Source of the DNA: JADFOB01 sp046753625
GTDB taxonomy: Bacteria; Planctomycetota; Phycisphaerae; UBA1845
DNA length: 64,000 nucleotides
Reading direction: 5' to 3'
Assembly: GCA_046753625.1 (NCBI GenBank)
Contig: JBHHUB010000001.1
Location: forward strand, 9,482-73,481
The position numbers were made by a program, and so were the translations under genes. Shown here piece by piece: positions 53,313 to 62,688 of the stretch (its first letter is position 1; each line of letters begins with the position of its first letter). The notes beneath the pieces are model-generated. The model was not told the DNA's origin, searched no databases, and saw nothing but the letters and a program-made list of their open reading frames with translations.

Positions 53313-54122
53313 ATGCCAGACCCTATAGTTGCGGGCTCCATGGCTATTTCCCCGGCGGTTTCAATCGTGGTTCCCACCTACAAAGAGGCCCCCAACCTCG
53401 TGCCGCTCGTCGAACGCATCTTCGCCGCCCTCGCGCCGACCAACATCAACGCGGAAGTTCTTATCGTTGATGACGACTCTCGTGACGGAACCGAGGAGAT
53501 TGTCGAAACGCTGGCGAATCAGTATTCGGTGCGTCTTCTGGTTCGCGAAGGGGAAAAGGGGCTTTCCAGCGCCGTCCTGGCGGGATTCGCGGCCGCGCGG
53601 TTTCCGACGCTGGTTGTGCTGGACGCCGATTTGCAGCATCCGCCGGAGCTGATCCCCCAATTCGTCGAGCAACTTCATCGCGATCAGGCTGATTTTGTGG
53701 TCGGCTCTCGCTATCATCCGGAAGGGGACATTCAGCGCGATTGGCCCTGGTGGCGCCTAGTCGGGAGCAAGCTGGCCACTTCGCTCGCCCGGCCGCTCAC
53801 GCCTGTTTCCGATCCGCTTTCGGGATTCTTCGCCTTGCGACGGGCGACCTGGCAGCGGGCGGAGCAGCTCGATCCGATCGGCTACAAAATCGCGCTGGAG
53901 CTATACGTTAAGTGTGGGTGCCGCCGCCCGGTGGAGTTGCCGATCCAATTCGCCGCACGAACGGCCGGAAGGAGCAAGCTCGGCGGGGCGGTAGTGGCCC
54001 GCTATCTGATTCATCTTGCCAAACTCTATCGATTCCGATACCCCGGTTGGTGGTGGACCGTTGGGTTGGGGCTCGGGATTGTGCTGATGGTCTCGTTGTG
54101 GGTGGGCGTGGGGGGCGGGTAG
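53313..54122 (+). CDS. Polyprenol monophosphomannose synthase-like GT2 (DPM1 type)
   Basis: From the ATG at 53313 (or 53340) the protein has ~269 residues. It has SIVVPTYKEAPNLVPLVERI, VLIVDDDSRDGTEEIV, LVVLDADLQHPPELIPQFV (DxD), VGSRYHPEGD and VSDPLSGFFALRRATW. The C-terminal helix (about 240-265) anchors it in the membrane. Such enzymes charge polyprenyl phosphate with a sugar, which GT-C enzymes like the one at 48547-50049 use as donor. Confidence 0.88.
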   Translation: MPDPIVAGSMAISPAVSIVVPTYKEAPNLVPLVERIFAALAPTNINAEVLIVDDDSRDGTEEIVETLANQYSVRLLVREGEKGLSSAVLAGFAAARFPTLVVLDADLQHPPELIPQFVEQLHRDQADFVVGSRYHPEGDIQRDWPWWRLVGSKLATSLARPLTPVSDPLSGFFALRRATWQRAEQLDPIGYKIALELYVKCGCRRPVELPIQFAARTAGRSKLGGAVVARYLIHLAKLYRFRYPGWWWTVGLGLGIVLMVSLWVGVGGG

Positions 54123-54402
54123 GTGAACTTGCTGGGCCGTGAGTCCGTGCGATGGGCTGACCCGAAACGCCGCGCACGCTACCGACATGCGGCTCGGCAG
54201 ACGCATGCGGCTTGGAATCGGCCACCGCTTGCAGATGGCTCACGACGTGCGGGAGCGCGGCGTGTTGCAACTGCCGCAAGCGTCGCCACGCCAAGCGCGT
54301 TTGTGGCATCGTGGCTGGCCGACGCTCTGTCTTGCAGCGGAGCGACAGCTTGCCCTTGGTTCTATGGATCGTTCGGTACTCTTACGGGAGGTGTGTACCC
54401 CT

Positions 54403-54801
54403 ATGTCGCGAGAACCCATTGCAGCCACCGGCGAACCGGCCATTCGAACCGTGATGATGCCCCGCGATACCAACGCCGACGGGACGATCTTCGGAGGCGT
54501 CATCCTTTCGCTCATGGACCAAGCCGCCTACGTCGAGGCCATGCGCCAACACCACGGCCGCTACGTCACGGTTGCGTTTCACAAAGTTGATTTCAAACAA
54601 CCGGTTTTTGTCGGCGATGTGCTGTCGCTCTACGCCGACACAACCAAAATCGGTACCACCTCCATAAGAATCAAGGTGCGCGTCTGTGCACAGCGCAGGA
54701 GCCTTGCGGCGCAGCCTATTCGGGTGACCGATGGCGAACTGGTTTTTGTCGCCGTGGACGAGAACGGTAAGCCGCGACCGTTCCCGAAGCGGGAGGATTG
54801 A
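54403..54801 (+). CDS. Hotdog-fold acyl-CoA thioesterase, YciA type
   Basis: The 132-residue protein starts at the ATG at 54403 with GGAGG about 11 nt upstream. MPRDTNADGTIFGGVILSLMD and YVTVAFHKVDFKQPVFVGDV are the family segments; here Ala replaces the usual His before the catalytic Gly-Thr. The open frame from 54139 has a non-protein composition. The function is probably hydrolysis of acyl-CoA. The final codons overlap a heptamer array. Confidence 0.88.
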   Translation: MSREPIAATGEPAIRTVMMPRDTNADGTIFGGVILSLMDQAAYVEAMRQHHGRYVTVAFHKVDFKQPVFVGDVLSLYADTTKIGTTSIRIKVRVCAQRRSLAAQPIRVTDGELVFVAVDENGKPRPFPKRED

Positions 54802-54831
54802 AGGTCGAAGGTCCGAAGGTCCAACGTCTAA
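54796..54831 (+). repeat. Degenerate heptamer array 3
   Basis: GATTGAA, GGTCGAA, GGTCCGAA (one extra base), GGTCCAA, CGTCTAA: similar to the RRTCRAA arrays elsewhere. It begins within the stop codon region of the thioesterase gene. Confidence 0.55.
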
Positions 54832-54886
54832 AGCCGTTGACGGGCGACGGTGGGCCGGATGGACGGGAAGGAGAATGGGAAACGAA

Positions 54887-56659
54887 ATGCGACTCGATAT
54901 GGTTGTACTTGTGTTCTTGGGTGGCACGATGCCAGGCCTCTACGCTGCGCCGCCGGCGGAGCAGGACACGGTGGCCGCCGTGGCCGCGCGCTATTGGGAT
55001 GCGGTCATGCAGCGCTACCCGACCCGAGCCACCGAGACCGGAGACCACCGCTTCGATAACCAACTCGAGGATCTCAGCGAGCCGGCACGGCGGCGGTGGC
55101 AGGGCACGCTCGAAGGCTTGCTCGAAGCGCTGCGTGCCGTTGACGAGGCCGGGGATTCCGCCGAACAGCACCTGAATCGGACGCTTTTGAAGCGTTCCCT
55201 GCGTGACTCGCTCATGTCGCTTGCCTGCCTTGGGCACTACATGCCGCTCGATCCGCTCGACGGTGCGCACTTGAAATTCCCGTTGATCCTGGTGTCACAA
55301 CCATTTCACAATCGGCACGATTTCGAAAGCTACATAGAGCGACTCCGGGCGTTTCCCGTTCAAGTGGACCAGATGATTGAGAACATGCGGCGAGGTCAAT
55401 CCGTCGGTCTGGTTCCGCCGAGGGTTCTTGTTCAGCGCGTCATGCCGCAAATCCGGCGGCACATCGTCGTCGACGTCACGCAGAGCGAATTCTACGCACC
55501 GGTCAAGCGACTCGATGTGTTGCAAGGGGCCGATCAACAGGCGATGCGCGACGCTATCGTTTCGGCTATTCGCGCGTCGGTCGTCCCCGGATACCGGCAC
55601 TTGCTCACTTACGTCGAGGATGAGGCCCTCCCGAAATCGCGGACCACGATTGGCATCAGCGGGGTGCCCAACGGCGATAAGGTTTACGGCGCCCTCGCCT
55701 ATTTGAACATGACGGTCCCGATGCCCGCCGACGACGTGCACCAACTCGGTTTGTCGGAAGTTGCACGAATCCGATCCGAGATGGATAAGGTCAAAGCCGC
55801 GATTGGTTTTGACGGAAGCCTGGACGCATTTCTTGAGAAAATGCGAACCGATCCGGCGCGTCGATTCGCGTCGCGAGAGGAGATGCTCGCTGCCGCCGAC
55901 GCGATTCTTCGGCGGACCCGGCAATCGGTCAAGAAACTCTTCGGCCGACTGCCTCAATCGGACATTGTGATGAAGGAAATCGAGGCGTTTCGCGCCGCGT
56001 CGTCGCCTATGGCCTACTACGGTCCGATCCCTGAAGACGGATCGCGGCCGGGTTATTTCTACATCAATACCTACAGGCCTCAGGATCGCCTGAAATTCAC
56101 GCTCGAAGCGCTGGCCTACCATGAGAGCATCCCGGGCCACCATCTTCAAATCGCCATGGATGTGGAAAACAAAAAACTGCCGCGATTTCGGCGCTTCTAT
56201 GGGAACTTCACCGCCTACGTCGAAGGTTGGGCGCTTTATGCGGAAAAGCTCGGATATGAACTCGGCGGCTACACCGATCCGTATCAGCAATTCGGCCAAC
56301 TGACGCTGGAAATGTGGCGGGCCTGCCGGTTGGTTGTGGATACGGGCATCCACGTCCAAGGTTGGTCGCGCCAGCGGGCCATCGATTTCATGGCCGGCAA
56401 CACCTGCCTTTCGAAGCTGGACATTGAAGCTGAAGTTGATCGATACATTACCTGGCCTGGTCAGGCGTTGGCATACAAGATCGGCGAGCTGCGCATTCTG
56501 GCGCTGCGCAAGGAGGCGGAACAGGCGCTCGGCGAGCGGTTTTCATTACCGGATTTCCACGACGCCTTGCTGGCCGACGGGCCCATGCCGATCGACCTGC
56601 TCGAAGAGCGCATGCGAAAGTGGATCCGAGATTTCACCAGCAAGACAGGCAAGCGCTAG
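54887..56659 (+). CDS. DUF885 putative zinc metalloprotease
   Basis: The protein has ~590 residues from the ATG at 54887 (ATG at 54875 is an alternative; GGAAGGAGA is just upstream). The N-terminal 20 residues are a signal peptide ending near LYAAPP. The DUF885 body includes YPTRATETGDHRFDNQLEDL near its start and the zinc-site motif LAYHESIPGHHLQIAM with a downstream WALYAEKLGYELGGY that contributes the Glu. Such proteins are exported peptidases whose substrates are not known. Function: probable periplasmic or outer-membrane peptidase. Confidence 0.88.
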   Translation: MRLDMVVLVFLGGTMPGLYAAPPAEQDTVAAVAARYWDAVMQRYPTRATETGDHRFDNQLEDLSEPARRRWQGTLEGLLEALRAVDEAGDSAEQHLNRTLLKRSLRDSLMSLACLGHYMPLDPLDGAHLKFPLILVSQPFHNRHDFESYIERLRAFPVQVDQMIENMRRGQSVGLVPPRVLVQRVMPQIRRHIVVDVTQSEFYAPVKRLDVLQGADQQAMRDAIVSAIRASVVPGYRHLLTYVEDEALPKSRTTIGISGVPNGDKVYGALAYLNMTVPMPADDVHQLGLSEVARIRSEMDKVKAAIGFDGSLDAFLEKMRTDPARRFASREEMLAAADAILRRTRQSVKKLFGRLPQSDIVMKEIEAFRAASSPMAYYGPIPEDGSRPGYFYINTYRPQDRLKFTLEALAYHESIPGHHLQIAMDVENKKLPRFRRFYGNFTAYVEGWALYAEKLGYELGGYTDPYQQFGQLTLEMWRACRLVVDTGIHVQGWSRQRAIDFMAGNTCLSKLDIEAEVDRYITWPGQALAYKIGELRILALRKEAEQALGERFSLPDFHDALLADGPMPIDLLEERMRKWIRDFTSKTGKR

Positions 56660-56815
56660 GCCGCCAAGGTTTCAGGCCGCGCGGCCATGCGGTGTCGCGC
56701 GCGTCGCCGGGTGGCCGTGGGTGTTATGGCTAGACCAGCCCGGACGCTCCTGGCCTTAACGGTCCATGCCGGATACACTGATCGCAGTTCGTTGGCCAAA
56801 CATAGGGGCCGCTTT

Positions 56816-58018
56816 ATGCCCAACTCGACCATGCAACCCATCATTTCGCCCGTGGGTCGGGAATTCCTTCGGCTGCACCTCGTGCCCGATGTGGGTGCGA
56901 TTCTGGCGAGGCGGCTCCTCGATTACTTCGGCGGTCCTGCGGAGATATTCACGGCCTCGCGGGCCGCACTGCAACGCGTCGACAAAGTCGGACCGAAGGT
57001 GGCCGACTCCATCTTTAAGGGCGTTCGAAGCGACCGCGCGGACGTTGAAACCGACCGGGCCGGCAAGCTGGGGATTCGTATCGTTTGCATTGAGGATCCG
57101 GACTATCCGGCACCGCTGAAGAACATCAACGATCCGCCCATCTGTCTTTTTGTGCGCGGTCATTGGGAGCCGCAGGATGCTGTGGCCGTCGCCATCGTAG
57201 GCACGCGCCGCTGCTCGCACTACGGGCGGGAACAGGCGATCCGCTTCGGGCGGGCGTTGAGCGCGGCCGGGTTCACGGTTGTTTCCGGGTTGGCCCGGGG
57301 GATCGACGGATTTGCGCACCGGGGCGCGTTGCAGGGCGGCGGACGCACGGTGGCCGTGCTCGGTGGTGGGCTTGCTTCGATTTATCCCGTGGAGCACGAA
57401 TCGCTGGCGGATGAAATCGCGGCCGGGCGGGGCGCGTTGATCTCCGAGTATGCGGTCGATTGTGCGCCGGTCGCCGGCAACTTTCCGCAGCGCAACCGCA
57501 TCATCACGGGTTTGTCGTTGGGTGTGCTTGTCGTTGAGGCGGGGCGGCGCAGCGGTGCGTGCATCACGGCGCGTCTGGCATCGGAATACAACCGGGAACT
57601 CTTCGCCATTCCCGGCCGCATCGACCAACCCGAGATGACCGCCGGCGTCAACGCATTGATTCGAGATGCGCAGGCCAAGCTGATTACCGGTATCGACGAC
57701 ATCCTTGACGAATTCGGCGAGGTGGGCGACATCATGCGCGGGGCGGCGTCGGCAGGCAGTCGCGATGAGCACGCCCGGGGAGACGGCGGCGAGCAGGTGC
57801 TCGGCGCGGGCAAGCCCGCGCCCCGCCCACGACTCGCACCACACGAGCACGCCGTCTATTCGTCGGTCGTCGGGGGCGAAGAATCGGCCGAGCGCATCTC
57901 CAACAAGACGCACCTTTCGATGGGGCAGGTCACCTCGACATTGACATCACTGCAGCTCAAGGGGTTGGTGCGTTGCCTTCCAGGCAGCCGTTTCGTCCCG
58001 AGAAAAGCCGGCATGTAG
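56816..58018 (+). CDS. dprA: DNA processing protein DprA
   Basis: The 400-residue protein begins at the ATG at 56816 (MPNSTMQPII). A helix-hairpin-helix region (about residues 15-65) is followed by the Rossmann-like DprA domain with VAIVGTRRCSHYGREQAIRFG, VVSGLARGIDGFAHRGAL, TVAVLGGGLASIYP, FPQRNRIITGLSLGVLVVEA and a C-terminal winged helix (about 340-395). It loads RecA onto incoming single-stranded DNA in transformation, and is retained in many bacteria that are not known to be competent. Confidence 0.94.
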   Translation: MPNSTMQPIISPVGREFLRLHLVPDVGAILARRLLDYFGGPAEIFTASRAALQRVDKVGPKVADSIFKGVRSDRADVETDRAGKLGIRIVCIEDPDYPAPLKNINDPPICLFVRGHWEPQDAVAVAIVGTRRCSHYGREQAIRFGRALSAAGFTVVSGLARGIDGFAHRGALQGGGRTVAVLGGGLASIYPVEHESLADEIAAGRGALISEYAVDCAPVAGNFPQRNRIITGLSLGVLVVEAGRRSGACITARLASEYNRELFAIPGRIDQPEMTAGVNALIRDAQAKLITGIDDILDEFGEVGDIMRGAASAGSRDEHARGDGGEQVLGAGKPAPRPRLAPHEHAVYSSVVGGEESAERISNKTHLSMGQVTSTLTSLQLKGLVRCLPGSRFVPRKAGM

Positions 58019-58228
58019 TCTGGCCGCCCTCGGCCGGGATGCCGATGCACATGGCCGCCTCCGGGGCCGGCGTGAACAAGCCTTGGCTTCTACTCGGAAC
58101 ACACTCGAGGGCGGGTGTGCTACACACAATCGCGGGCAAGGCCTTTGTTGACGATCTTCTCCCTGAACCCAACAATACCGCCATCGCAATAGAACGTAGG
58201 CAAGCAAGACTCCATCAGGGGATCGGCC

Positions 58229-60166
58229 ATGACAAACGGACAGCCGCTGTGGCGGCCATCGGAGGACCGCGTTGGGGCATCGCAGATGTATGCCTTTATG
58301 GTGCGCATGGCCGAGAAGTATGGATTGGATGCCAGTTGGACAGCACTGCACGAATGGTCGGTCAGTCGGCGGGATTGCTTCTGGGAGGAAATGCTCAAGA
58401 TCGCGCAGATCCAGACCGGCGGATCCCTCACGCCGACGTCGACGGGATCGTCGATGGTGGCGACCAAGTGGTTCCCCAACGCCACGCTCAACTTCGCCCG
58501 GCATTTGCTCCGGTTCGATGACGAGCTGATCGCCATTGACGCCGAGGACGAACTCGGCCGAACGCGGTCGCTGACCTTCGGTCAGCTGCGCGATCAGGTG
58601 GCCCGCGCGGCCTCCGGCATGCGCCGGCTCGGCATCGAACGAGGTGATCGCGTCGCCGGCTTTCTTCCGAACATCCCCGAAGCGGTCGTGGCTATGTTGG
58701 CGACGGCGAGTCTCGGCGCCATCTGGTCGTCGTGCAGCCCGGACTTCGGCATCAGCGGGGTCTTCGATCGATTCGGACAGATCAAGCCTAAGCTCCTGTT
58801 CGCGGCCGACGGCTATTCCTACAACGGTAAGCCGATTTCCTGCGTGGAGAAGACCGCCGGCATCCTCGAGCGCATCGAAAGCATCGAAACCTGCGTCGTG
58901 ATCGATTTCGCTGAGCATGCGCCCGTTTCTTCGGGCATTGCCCATCAGATGGGCTGGTCCGAGTTTCTCGATGCCGAGGGCGTTTTGGAATTCGTGGACG
59001 TGCCGTTCGACCATCCGCTTTACATCATGTATTCGTCCGGGACGACGGGCGTGCCGAAGTGTATCGTCCATGGTCACGGTGGCACGCTCCTGCAGCACAT
59101 GAAGGAACTCATGCTGCATACGGACCTGCGCCGCGAGGATTCGCTTTTCTATTTCACGACGTGCGGCTGGATGATGTGGAACTGGCTGGTCAGCGGCCTG
59201 GGCGTCGGCGCTACGATCGTGCTCTACGAAGGAAGCCCGTTTTATCCCGATGGAACGCACCTGTGGGAGATGGCCCAGCGCCGGGGCGTTTCCGTGTTCG
59301 GCACGAGTCCCAAGTTCCTGTCCGCGTGCGAAAACGCGGGCATCGAACCCGGCAAGCGGTTTGATCTGGCCAAGCTGCGGGCCATGCTCTCCACCGGCTC
59401 GCCGCTGACGATTGAAAACTTTCATTGGGTCTACGAGAACGTCAAGGCCGATCTGCAACTGGCCAGTATCGCCGGCGGTACGGATATCATCAGTTGCTTC
59501 ATGCTCGGCAACCCCGTACTCCCCGTGTATGCAGGTGAAATCCAATGCCTTGGTCTCGGGATGGATGTGCGGGCGTTCGACGACAAGGGGGAACCGGTCA
59601 TCGGTGAGAAGGGGGAGCTGGTGTGTTGCGCACCGTTTCCGTCTCAGCCGACGCGGTTTTGGAACGATCCCGAAAACGCCAAGTACCGCAAGGCCTACTT
59701 CGAGCATTTCCCCGGCATCTGGCGGCACGGCGATTATGTGGAAATCACGCCGCACGGCGGCGTGATTGTTTACGGCCGATCCGACGCTACGCTCAATCCC
59801 GGCGGCGTGCGCATCGGCACGGCCGAGATTTACCGCCAGGTTGAAGCGATGGACGAAATCGTCGACAGCGTGGTTGTCGGCAAGCGAACCGACGATGGCG
59901 ACGTCGACGTGTGCCTGTTCGTCGTGTTGCGCGATGGCGTGACGCTGGACGAATCGCTCGAAAAACGCATTCGCCGATGCATCCGCGAAGGCACGACGCC
60001 GCGGCATGTCCCCAAGCACATTCGCTCGGTGACGGCCGTGCCCTATACGATCAGCGGGAAGAAGGTGGAGCTGGCCGTCGGGCGAATGATTCACGGAGAA
60101 AACGTGGCCAATCGCGATGCCCTCGCCAATCCGCAGGCCCTAGACCAATACGCGGGGATTGTGTAG
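58229..60166 (+). CDS. acsA: Acetoacetate--CoA ligase
   Basis: The 645-residue ANL-superfamily enzyme activates acetoacetate. It has the family start PLWRPSEDRVGASQMYAFM, the P-loop SSGTTGVPKCIVHGHGG, YFTTCGWMMWNWLVSGL (specific to acetoacetyl-CoA synthetases), AGGTDIISCFMLGNPVLPVY, GRSDATLNPGGVRIGTAEIY and the C-terminal lysine in TISGKKVELAV. The symbol is used loosely, as acsA also names acetyl-CoA synthetase; aacS is an alternative. It may recover ketone-body-type carbon or polyhydroxybutyrate breakdown products. Confidence 0.93.
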   Translation: MTNGQPLWRPSEDRVGASQMYAFMVRMAEKYGLDASWTALHEWSVSRRDCFWEEMLKIAQIQTGGSLTPTSTGSSMVATKWFPNATLNFARHLLRFDDELIAIDAEDELGRTRSLTFGQLRDQVARAASGMRRLGIERGDRVAGFLPNIPEAVVAMLATASLGAIWSSCSPDFGISGVFDRFGQIKPKLLFAADGYSYNGKPISCVEKTAGILERIESIETCVVIDFAEHAPVSSGIAHQMGWSEFLDAEGVLEFVDVPFDHPLYIMYSSGTTGVPKCIVHGHGGTLLQHMKELMLHTDLRREDSLFYFTTCGWMMWNWLVSGLGVGATIVLYEGSPFYPDGTHLWEMAQRRGVSVFGTSPKFLSACENAGIEPGKRFDLAKLRAMLSTGSPLTIENFHWVYENVKADLQLASIAGGTDIISCFMLGNPVLPVYAGEIQCLGLGMDVRAFDDKGEPVIGEKGELVCCAPFPSQPTRFWNDPENAKYRKAYFEHFPGIWRHGDYVEITPHGGVIVYGRSDATLNPGGVRIGTAEIYRQVEAMDEIVDSVVVGKRTDDGDVDVCLFVVLRDGVTLDESLEKRIRRCIREGTTPRHVPKHIRSVTAVPYTISGKKVELAVGRMIHGENVANRDALANPQALDQYAGIV

Positions 60167-60243
60167 GGGCGTGCGCGGCCGCCCGACTTCGCACCGAACC
60201 CCACCTAATCTCCCATCGGCCCCTCCGGAACCGCGCGCAACCG

Positions 60244-60285
60244 TCGACTTTCGACTTTCGATCTTCGACTTTCAATCTTCCAATC
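60244..60285 (-). repeat. Degenerate heptamer array 4
   Basis: On the plus strand TCGACTT, TCGACTT, TCGATCT, TCGACTT, TCAATCT, TCCAATC follow at 7-bp steps; on the minus strand these are AAGTCGA-type units, equivalent to RRTCRAA. It lies between acetoacetyl-CoA synthetase and manA. Confidence 0.65.
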
Positions 60286-60347
60286 TCCAGTTGCCAGCCG
60301 GAGCCCATCCAAGGTAGAATCATGCGCGCAAACGGAGTCAATCGAAC

Positions 60348-61442
60348 ATGGACGTCTTCCCGCTAATCTTCGAACCCATTTTCAAGCCCAAGATTTGGGG
60401 GGGGCGGGCTCTGGAATCGGCACTGCACAAGCAATTGCCCGGCGATGACCCCATCGGTGAATCGTGGGAAATCGCGGACCTCGAAGAGGATCAATCCATC
60501 GTGGCCCGCGGCCCGGCCCAAGGGCAATCTCTCGGGCAACTCGTCGCCACGTGGAAAAGCGACCTGCTCGGCTCGGCGGAACTATTCGAGGGGCGTTTTC
60601 CGTTTTTGATCAAATTCCTCGACGCCAACGATACGCTCAGCGTTCAGGTTCATCCCGATAAGGCCATGGCTGCGCGGCTCGGCGGCCGGGTTCGCGTTAA
60701 GAACGAGGCGTGGTACATCGTGGACGCGAAGCCCGAGGGCTTTATCTATCGCGGGGTCAAAGCCGGTGTAGACCGCGACCAGTTCCGCGCTGCGATCGAA
60801 TCGGGCGAGGTCGAATCCCTGTTAAACCGAATTCCGGTTCGCAAGGGTCATTGTTACTACCTGCCCAGCGGCACCGTGCACGCGCTCGGCGGCGGCGTGC
60901 TCGTGGCGGAGGTGCAGACGCCATCGGACATCACCTACCGCGTCTTCGATTTCAATCGAGTGGAGGCGAGCACCGGGCAATCTCGCACGCTACACATCGA
61001 GGAAGCCATGGAGTGTATCTCCTTCGACAGCGGACCGATCCAAGGCGAAGAGAAGGAGCACATGGCCAGCGTCTGGACGTCGGTTACGCGGCTCGTGCGG
61101 AGCGAGTCCTTCGTCATCGAGCGCGTCCGCATGGTCGATGGGGTTGAGCAAGCGATTCCGTACAAAGAAATGATGATCTGGATCGTGCTCGAAGGCCGCG
61201 GGTCCATTTCCTGCAAAGGCTCGGTCGAGCCGGTTCCGTTTTCAGCCGGGGATACCGTGCTGCTGCCCGCGGCCATGAAGGATGGGCAGCTTTCGATTCA
61301 GGAAAACAGCATGTGGCTGGAGGTTGCCGCGCCGATTCAAAGCCCCTTGCCCAACTTGGACGCCGCCCAGCGCGAAGCGCTCCACGCCTCCGATCGGGCG
61401 GGCGACGCCGTGGTTCCCATCAATCTACCGGAAGACGGCTAG
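60348..61442 (+). CDS. manA: Mannose-6-phosphate isomerase, class I
   Basis: The 364-residue cupin enzyme interconverts fructose 6-phosphate and mannose 6-phosphate. PIFKPKIWGGRALE and SWEIADLEEDQS are N-terminal family segments; the zinc ligands lie in LSVQVHPDKA, KNEAWYIVDAKPEG and SGTVHALGGGVLVAEVQ, followed by SDITYRVFDFNR. It supplies mannose for the glycan pathways of this region and is followed within 2 bp by the next gene. Confidence 0.94.
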   Translation: MDVFPLIFEPIFKPKIWGGRALESALHKQLPGDDPIGESWEIADLEEDQSIVARGPAQGQSLGQLVATWKSDLLGSAELFEGRFPFLIKFLDANDTLSVQVHPDKAMAARLGGRVRVKNEAWYIVDAKPEGFIYRGVKAGVDRDQFRAAIESGEVESLLNRIPVRKGHCYYLPSGTVHALGGGVLVAEVQTPSDITYRVFDFNRVEASTGQSRTLHIEEAMECISFDSGPIQGEEKEHMASVWTSVTRLVRSESFVIERVRMVDGVEQAIPYKEMMIWIVLEGRGSISCKGSVEPVPFSAGDTVLLPAAMKDGQLSIQENSMWLEVAAPIQSPLPNLDAAQREALHASDRAGDAVVPINLPEDG

Positions 61443-61444
61443 TC

Positions 61445-62401
61445 ATGCCTGACGCACCCGGCCACAACGCCAACCATAAGGCACAAGACCGAAAGACCCG
61501 TTCAGCCACGCCGGGTCCGTGCCCCGAGTACGTCCGATTCCGCCTGGGGGCCGCGCTCGTGGCGGGCGGCGGCGTGTTTGCGGCCGCGCGGTCTATTTCC
61601 GCGTGGGAGCCGATGGGCATTTTTGTCGGATTGGCGGCCGTCGGCCTGGCGCTCGGCGCGACCGCGTTGTTTCGGGTTTTGCTGGACCAGTTGCGGGTCG
61701 CGCGAAGCAGTCGGCGCGCGATCTGGCGAGCGAATGGCACTGCGGCAGCACTCCATGTGCTGCTGAAGCGGATAGAGCAACGCGAGATGGGCCAACTGCC
61801 GGCCGGCCCGAGTCGGCCATCTGCCGCATCGTCGGTCGGCGCGCCCCATACCGCCATGGTGAATCTGGCCGATGTCGGTGAGGGCAACATGGATCTGCTC
61901 ACGGCAGCGACGTTGCAAGACAGCGTTTTTCCTCGCCTGGCCTCGGCGATGCCGGATGAAGGGCATGAGGCCGACACCCTGGCGGCCCCACGGCCGGACG
62001 GTGCCGGGGCGGTGTCTCCAGATGAGTCGGTCGATGAGGCCGCTCGTGCCGAGCGGATTTGCGATGGTGTTGCGCTTTCGGAAGGCGTTGAACCCAAGAA
62101 CATCTTTCGCGAGTGGCAACAGGCGGTGAAGCAGCGCGATCTTCGCACGTGCCGCCGCATCCATGCGACCCTGACCGAAACGCTCCGGCCCGAGACGCTC
62201 GAACCACTCACTCGTCAGCTTGCCACGCTCGCCACTCAAGTCGAACGCGGGCTGCGAAAGCAATTCGCCGAGGCCGTGCATCGCCGCGACTATCACGCGG
62301 CCTTGAAAACCGGCGCGGAAATCTGCGAACTGCTCCCCGACCGACCCATCGCCGCCGAGTTTCGCCGCATCCGCGACCACCTCGCCCGCCGCGCCGTCTG
62401 A
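61445..62401 (+). CDS. Membrane hypothetical protein
   Basis: The 318-residue protein starts at the ATG at 61445, two bp after manA. Two membrane helices (about residues 36-52 and 56-78) are followed by soluble segments with an Ala/Arg-rich helical tail (about 215-315; WQQAVKQRDLRTCRRIHATL; QFAEAVHRRDYHAALKTGAE) that resembles a TPR-like or helical repeat. No family recognised; it may be co-expressed with manA. Confidence 0.65.
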   Translation: MPDAPGHNANHKAQDRKTRSATPGPCPEYVRFRLGAALVAGGGVFAAARSISAWEPMGIFVGLAAVGLALGATALFRVLLDQLRVARSSRRAIWRANGTAAALHVLLKRIEQREMGQLPAGPSRPSAASSVGAPHTAMVNLADVGEGNMDLLTAATLQDSVFPRLASAMPDEGHEADTLAAPRPDGAGAVSPDESVDEAARAERICDGVALSEGVEPKNIFREWQQAVKQRDLRTCRRIHATLTETLRPETLEPLTRQLATLATQVERGLRKQFAEAVHRRDYHAALKTGAEICELLPDRPIAAEFRRIRDHLARRAV

Positions 62402-62499
62402 CGCGGACCACGGATCAAGCGTCTTTTCCAAGGCGCAGCTTGATGCGCGCACCGCAGCTGCGGCTCAACATTGTGCTACACTGAAGCCCGCAGCTCGGG

Positions 62500-62672
62500 G
62501 TGGCCCACCTCCTTCTGGAGGTGGGGTAGCCGATGATGGTTATCGATTGGCGCCCACGTTTGTCGACGATCCAAGCCTCTGTTGCTCCGACGTTCGTGTA
62601 GAATAGCTTTCGAATTCTGGCGGCCGCGAGATCATCGTCTCCCCCATGTCCGAAGGACATGGGGCACCCGCC
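62500..62672 (+). repeat. Structured repeat family B, copy 2
   Basis: The 173-bp element has the same two end hairpins as 35779-35950 (CCCACCTCC/GGAGGTGGG and CCCCATGTCC/GGACATGGGG), GCCGATGAT near the left, GAGATCATCG near the right, and about 70% similar internal sequence. It lies between convergent genes. Confidence 0.7.
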
Positions 62673-62688
62673 CGGCCTTCCGAGCGAA

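Noticed and set aside
54139..54402. N-terminal extension of the thioesterase from 54139
   Set aside because: The first 88 codons have an Arg/His-rich, non-protein composition, while the ATG at 54403 has a GGAGG site and gives the family-typical start.
57947..60094. A 715-codon minus-strand frame across dprA and acetoacetyl-CoA synthetase
   Set aside because: It is the complement of two clearly conserved plus-strand genes, and its translation has no family features; long antisense frames are common at this GC content.
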